NCBI RefSeq assembly: GCF_963677065.1
Contig: NZ_OY781872.1
Span: 2,165,419 to 2,229,418, forward strand
DNA from: an uncultured Methanoregula sp.
Lineage (GTDB): Archaea; Halobacteriota; Methanomicrobia; Methanomicrobiales; Methanospirillaceae
DNA length: 64,000 nt
Reading direction: 5' to 3'
Positions 61,499 to 64,000 of this stretch are shown one piece after another (within the stretch, counting starts at the first letter, position 1; every line of letters starts with the position of its first letter). The notes beneath the pieces were generated by a model. That model ran no database searches and was not told where the DNA came from. It saw only the letters and a program-made list of their open reading frames with translations. The position numbers and the translations under genes were made by a program.

Positions 61499-61866
61499 TG
61501 TAGTCCCCCAAAAATTTCCTCATTCCCGCTTTGTGTTATTGCGGGAAGCAGGGTCCGGTTATTTTATTAACGCGTTGATATTTCCCAATTATATATAAAC
61601 CGCGCGATCTATCAGGCGTTCACACTCGTGACGAAAAAGGATGCTCTGTGACGCGGTCTCCGGGCGTGCATCAGGACCTGATAATAACCTGTCTGAAGGC
61701 AAAGTCCGTGATGTAAAAATGATTTATGATCTCCCCATCCGAGGACTCCTGAACCTGTCGGCCGGAGTCATTTCTTTCCGGTACAGTTTCTTATGTGTCT
61801 GCCCCCGACTGAATCTCCTGCCATAAAAACACAACAATTGAATAATATGAAACAGGATATAATTTC
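61499..61866. other. Divergent intergenic region
   Basis: The two flanking genes point away from each other, so their promoters lie here. A+T-rich TATA-like stretches occur at about 61587-61599 (ATTATATATAAAC) and 61835-61860. The short open frames (for example plus 61641-61826) show no motif. Confidence 0.45.
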
Positions 61867-63774
61867 ATGGAAAAAATTCAGATTCAGTTCAAGGAATCTG
61901 ACTATAAAGTCTATTACGAATATTGCGAACGCTATTACCAGATTCACGATATCACCCGGAAAAAATCCATACTGACGTTTCTGGATCTCTTCAGCAAGGG
62001 CGTATTACCGGTCGAGGAACAGGACATCTCCCAGGTCATCCTCCTGCTCTCGCAGAAATGCGAAGAATTGAAAAAGCCGTCCTACGATGCCCGCGGGGAT
62101 GGCGACAAAACCTCATCCCTCCAGCTGGAGTCCTGCAGCGATATTCTCCATTTCAGCAAAGACCTGGAGAAGATGTTCCGTCTTTTTGTCAAGCAGGGCC
62201 TTGTTGCAAACTACCTGCTCATCATCGGGACTTTTTCCAAAGTGACCGAGAATGCGAAGAACTCGCCGGTCAACGTGATGTACAACCTCGACAACGAGAC
62301 TGTGGAACTGCTGGCTCTCCCGCTTGTCGACCTTATCCGCAACCGGCTCGGGACCGACCGCGAGTGGCGCTCGGTGCTTCGCGAGCTCAATGTCATTGCT
62401 GCCCGGTACAACCGGGTTGCTACCGGCCCGAAATTCGACCTGGACACCATCAAGCTTGTTGCCCCTGCAGTTGTCTACCATTTCAACAAGGATGTGAAGA
62501 CGAGCGAGATCCTCGCAGCGGTTCCTGGATATTTCGATGAGTGCGAGCTCGATGAGTTCGAGACCCTTCTCAACAAGACCTCGGTCTATCTCCAGGACGA
62601 GCTCGATTCCGATATCGACTGGGAGAAGATTGCCGGACCCCTCCGGGGTATTGCCGCAAAGGTGGAAGAGCAGCGGGAGGAATGGAATAAGGAGCGCTCG
62701 AAACTCGCGGATCATTACACGCTGGCAACTCCCGCCGATTCACCGGCCGGAATAGTCTCCCCGGCATTTCCCGGTCAGCCCCAGGAGAATATACGGAAAG
62801 TTTTCGATATCGGCATGAGCCCGGAGGGAACCACCTACGTGGACTCTCCCCTGGCGGCAACACCGGTGATAGAAGCGGAACCGGCCCCGTCCCCGCTCGT
62901 TCCCTTAAAACCCTATATCCCGATGATCGTTGGTTTTGCGGTTATCGTCCTGTTCATTCTCGGGAGTGTCATCCTTTCCGGTGCCTGGAATCCGCTTGCA
63001 GGAAATACCACGCAGAATGCCACGTATCCGAATGGTACCCCAATCAAAGTGACTTCCACCACCGCAAAACCTGCCGCTACAACCGCAAAGCCTGCAGCTA
63101 CAACCGCAAAGCCTGCAGCTACGACGGCAAAACCGGCTGCTACAACGGCAACTCCCACGGCTACCGCACCGCCAATCTATTCTTCTGCAGATATCAGCAG
63201 TCATCTCGCTGAGATTGCATTCGGCATGGATAGTAACAAACTCCAGAAACCCACAAAAAACCTCATCTCCCTCTCATTCAAGGGTGCAAACAAGGATACC
63301 GACGTTGCAGCGGTCAGAACCTTCATTGACCAGTTCAATAATTATTCAACTTCAACCAAGTTATCCAGCAATATCGATACAAGCAGCCAGTCAGCGGATA
63401 TCACGCTTAATTTCCTGCCCGAAAATGCATTGCGCCAGTTAAATGTAGATGACGGCACTATCATTATCAAGGATCCCCAGACCGGAACCTATTATTTCGT
63501 CCGGACCTCTACTACAACTTTCGGTACCTCCATCCAGGAGACGTACATAAATTCCGATCTGAAAGGGAATGCCCGGGCCCGCTGGATATTACGGGCTATT
63601 CTGTACAATATGGGATTCCAGGGCGAGACGGCAAAATATAAGGACAGCCTCTTCTATTCCGGCTCAACGGATGTCAAGCAGCCAAGCCTTATCGATCTCA
63701 AGGCAATCCAGCTGATGTTCGGCAAAAAAGTGACCAATGGCATGACAAAAACGAATGTGAAAGATTTGGCTTGA
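61867..63774 (+). CDS. Large single-pass protein with repeat linker and matrixin-like extracellular domain
   Basis: 635 residues. Residues 1-280 are a cytosolic, mostly helical domain (EKIQIQFKESDYKVYYEYCERYY, ITRKKSILTFLDLFSKG). A linker with Pro/Ala leads to a membrane helix (YIPMIVGFAVIVLFILGSVIL). Outside is a Thr/Ala/Lys/Pro tandem repeat, then a domain with SLSFKGANKDTDVAAVRTFIDQFNNYS and PSLIDLKAIQLMFGKKVTNGMT, like the end of DUF2927/matrixin-type peptidases. The HExxH position instead reads WILRAILYNMGF, so it is probably inactive. The protein spans the envelope; its role is unknown. Confidence 0.75.
   Translation: MEKIQIQFKESDYKVYYEYCERYYQIHDITRKKSILTFLDLFSKGVLPVEEQDISQVILLLSQKCEELKKPSYDARGDGDKTSSLQLESCSDILHFSKDLEKMFRLFVKQGLVANYLLIIGTFSKVTENAKNSPVNVMYNLDNETVELLALPLVDLIRNRLGTDREWRSVLRELNVIAARYNRVATGPKFDLDTIKLVAPAVVYHFNKDVKTSEILAAVPGYFDECELDEFETLLNKTSVYLQDELDSDIDWEKIAGPLRGIAAKVEEQREEWNKERSKLADHYTLATPADSPAGIVSPAFPGQPQENIRKVFDIGMSPEGTTYVDSPLAATPVIEAEPAPSPLVPLKPYIPMIVGFAVIVLFILGSVILSGAWNPLAGNTTQNATYPNGTPIKVTSTTAKPAATTAKPAATTAKPAATTAKPAATTATPTATAPPIYSSADISSHLAEIAFGMDSNKLQKPTKNLISLSFKGANKDTDVAAVRTFIDQFNNYSTSTKLSSNIDTSSQSADITLNFLPENALRQLNVDDGTIIIKDPQTGTYYFVRTSTTTFGTSIQETYINSDLKGNARARWILRAILYNMGFQGETAKYKDSLFYSGSTDVKQPSLIDLKAIQLMFGKKVTNGMTKTNVKDLA
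63061..63165 (+). repeat. Tandem 21-bp repeats coding TAKPAAT units
   Basis: Five successive 21-base units encode T-A-K-P-A-A-T (the fifth is degenerate, T-A-T-P-T-A-T). They form a stiff, probably glycosylated, linker just outside the membrane helix. The copy number may vary between strains. Confidence 0.8.
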
Positions 63775-64000
63775 TTTTCCTTCAACCTCATTTTCTTTTG
63801 GAATAATCCGGATTCGTTTTCATTGGTAAATACCGCTCAACTTCATTGTTCATCAGATACTGATCATTCTCTCCGGGACCTGTAAGATGGATTTACGGTT
63901 TTGAATGAATTGAACCCGGTATGTGAACCATCATCGCGCTTTGCCTGATTCTTATCGGGGTATTTCATTCTTTTTGAACTGCAGTCTTCCATCGCCAGAG
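63775..64000. other. Window end, no gene seen
   Basis: About 225 bases after the last stop codon contain stop codons in all frames at short intervals, with no recognisable motif, RNA gene or hairpin. A gene could begin past the window. Confidence 0.4.

Noticed and set aside
63061..63165. CRISPR array
   Set aside because: The repeats are in frame within a coding sequence, have no unique spacers and encode a surface linker. No other regularly spaced repeat was seen in the window.

Overview
The window looks like a chromosomal segment of a methanogenic archaeon, most likely of the order Methanomicrobiales (Methanoregula-like). The reasons are archaeal TATA-type promoters a short distance before the genes, a pyruvoyl-dependent arginine decarboxylase, 6-phospho-3-hexuloisomerase, an anaerobic cobalamin (cbi) operon, an acetyl-CoA synthase/corrinoid protein operon, DUF3821- and DUF1616-type surface and membrane proteins, and histidine kinases of the Methanomicrobiales style. 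Most genes are G+C-rich with G/C-ending codons. One 2.1-kb gene (4635-6710) is strikingly A+T-rich and looks recently acquired. The assignment rests on reading the sequence, not on a database search.

Layout: 1-3542 holds a partial methyltransferase, a lipoprotein and a DHA2-type efflux pump. 3543-4634 is a gene-poor stretch with hairpins, followed by the A+T-rich ATPase with a C-terminal HEPN RNase signature. 6854-12545 is a tightly overlapping cobalamin corrin-ring operon (cbiT-L-F-G-H-C-D-E). 12712-16243 holds a LytS-like sensor kinase, a small membrane protein, a cysteine-rich protein and an unusual MutY-like glycosylase. 16762-21263 is mutL-mutS. 21319-29770 has assorted genes: a membrane metalloprotease, a YyaL/DUF255 protein, a flavin-binding protein, a metallo-beta-lactamase/rhodanese protein, a 2H-phosphoesterase/metallophosphoesterase fusion, small proteins and a HAD phosphatase. 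29907-31834 has pdaD and a second histidine kinase.

32104-40168 (minus strand) is a striking operon: bacterial-type acetyl-CoA synthase, both corrinoid iron-sulfur protein subunits, the corrinoid reductive activator RACo, a folate-independent (core) methionine-synthase-like protein and the nickel-loading ATPase CooC. No CO dehydrogenase subunit is present. The set could move a methyl group between acetyl-CoA and homocysteine as well as make acetyl-CoA.

40323-47875 holds a DUF3821 surface protein, an ACT/metallo-beta-lactamase fusion, an orphan Dam-like methylase, hxlB-aminotransferase-M42 peptidase, a duplicated zinc-knuckle miniprotein and a pilin-like protein. A tRNA-Arg(CCG) follows. The last 15 kb is about the cell envelope: a MoxR/DUF58/DUF4350/DUF4129-type operon is flanked by two copies of a two-gene module (a secreted PEGA-HExxH metallopeptidase plus an ATGA-coupled membrane-anchored partner). 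In one copy the partner carries a cytoplasmic response-regulator receiver domain. A large single-pass protein with a tandem repeat linker ends the window.
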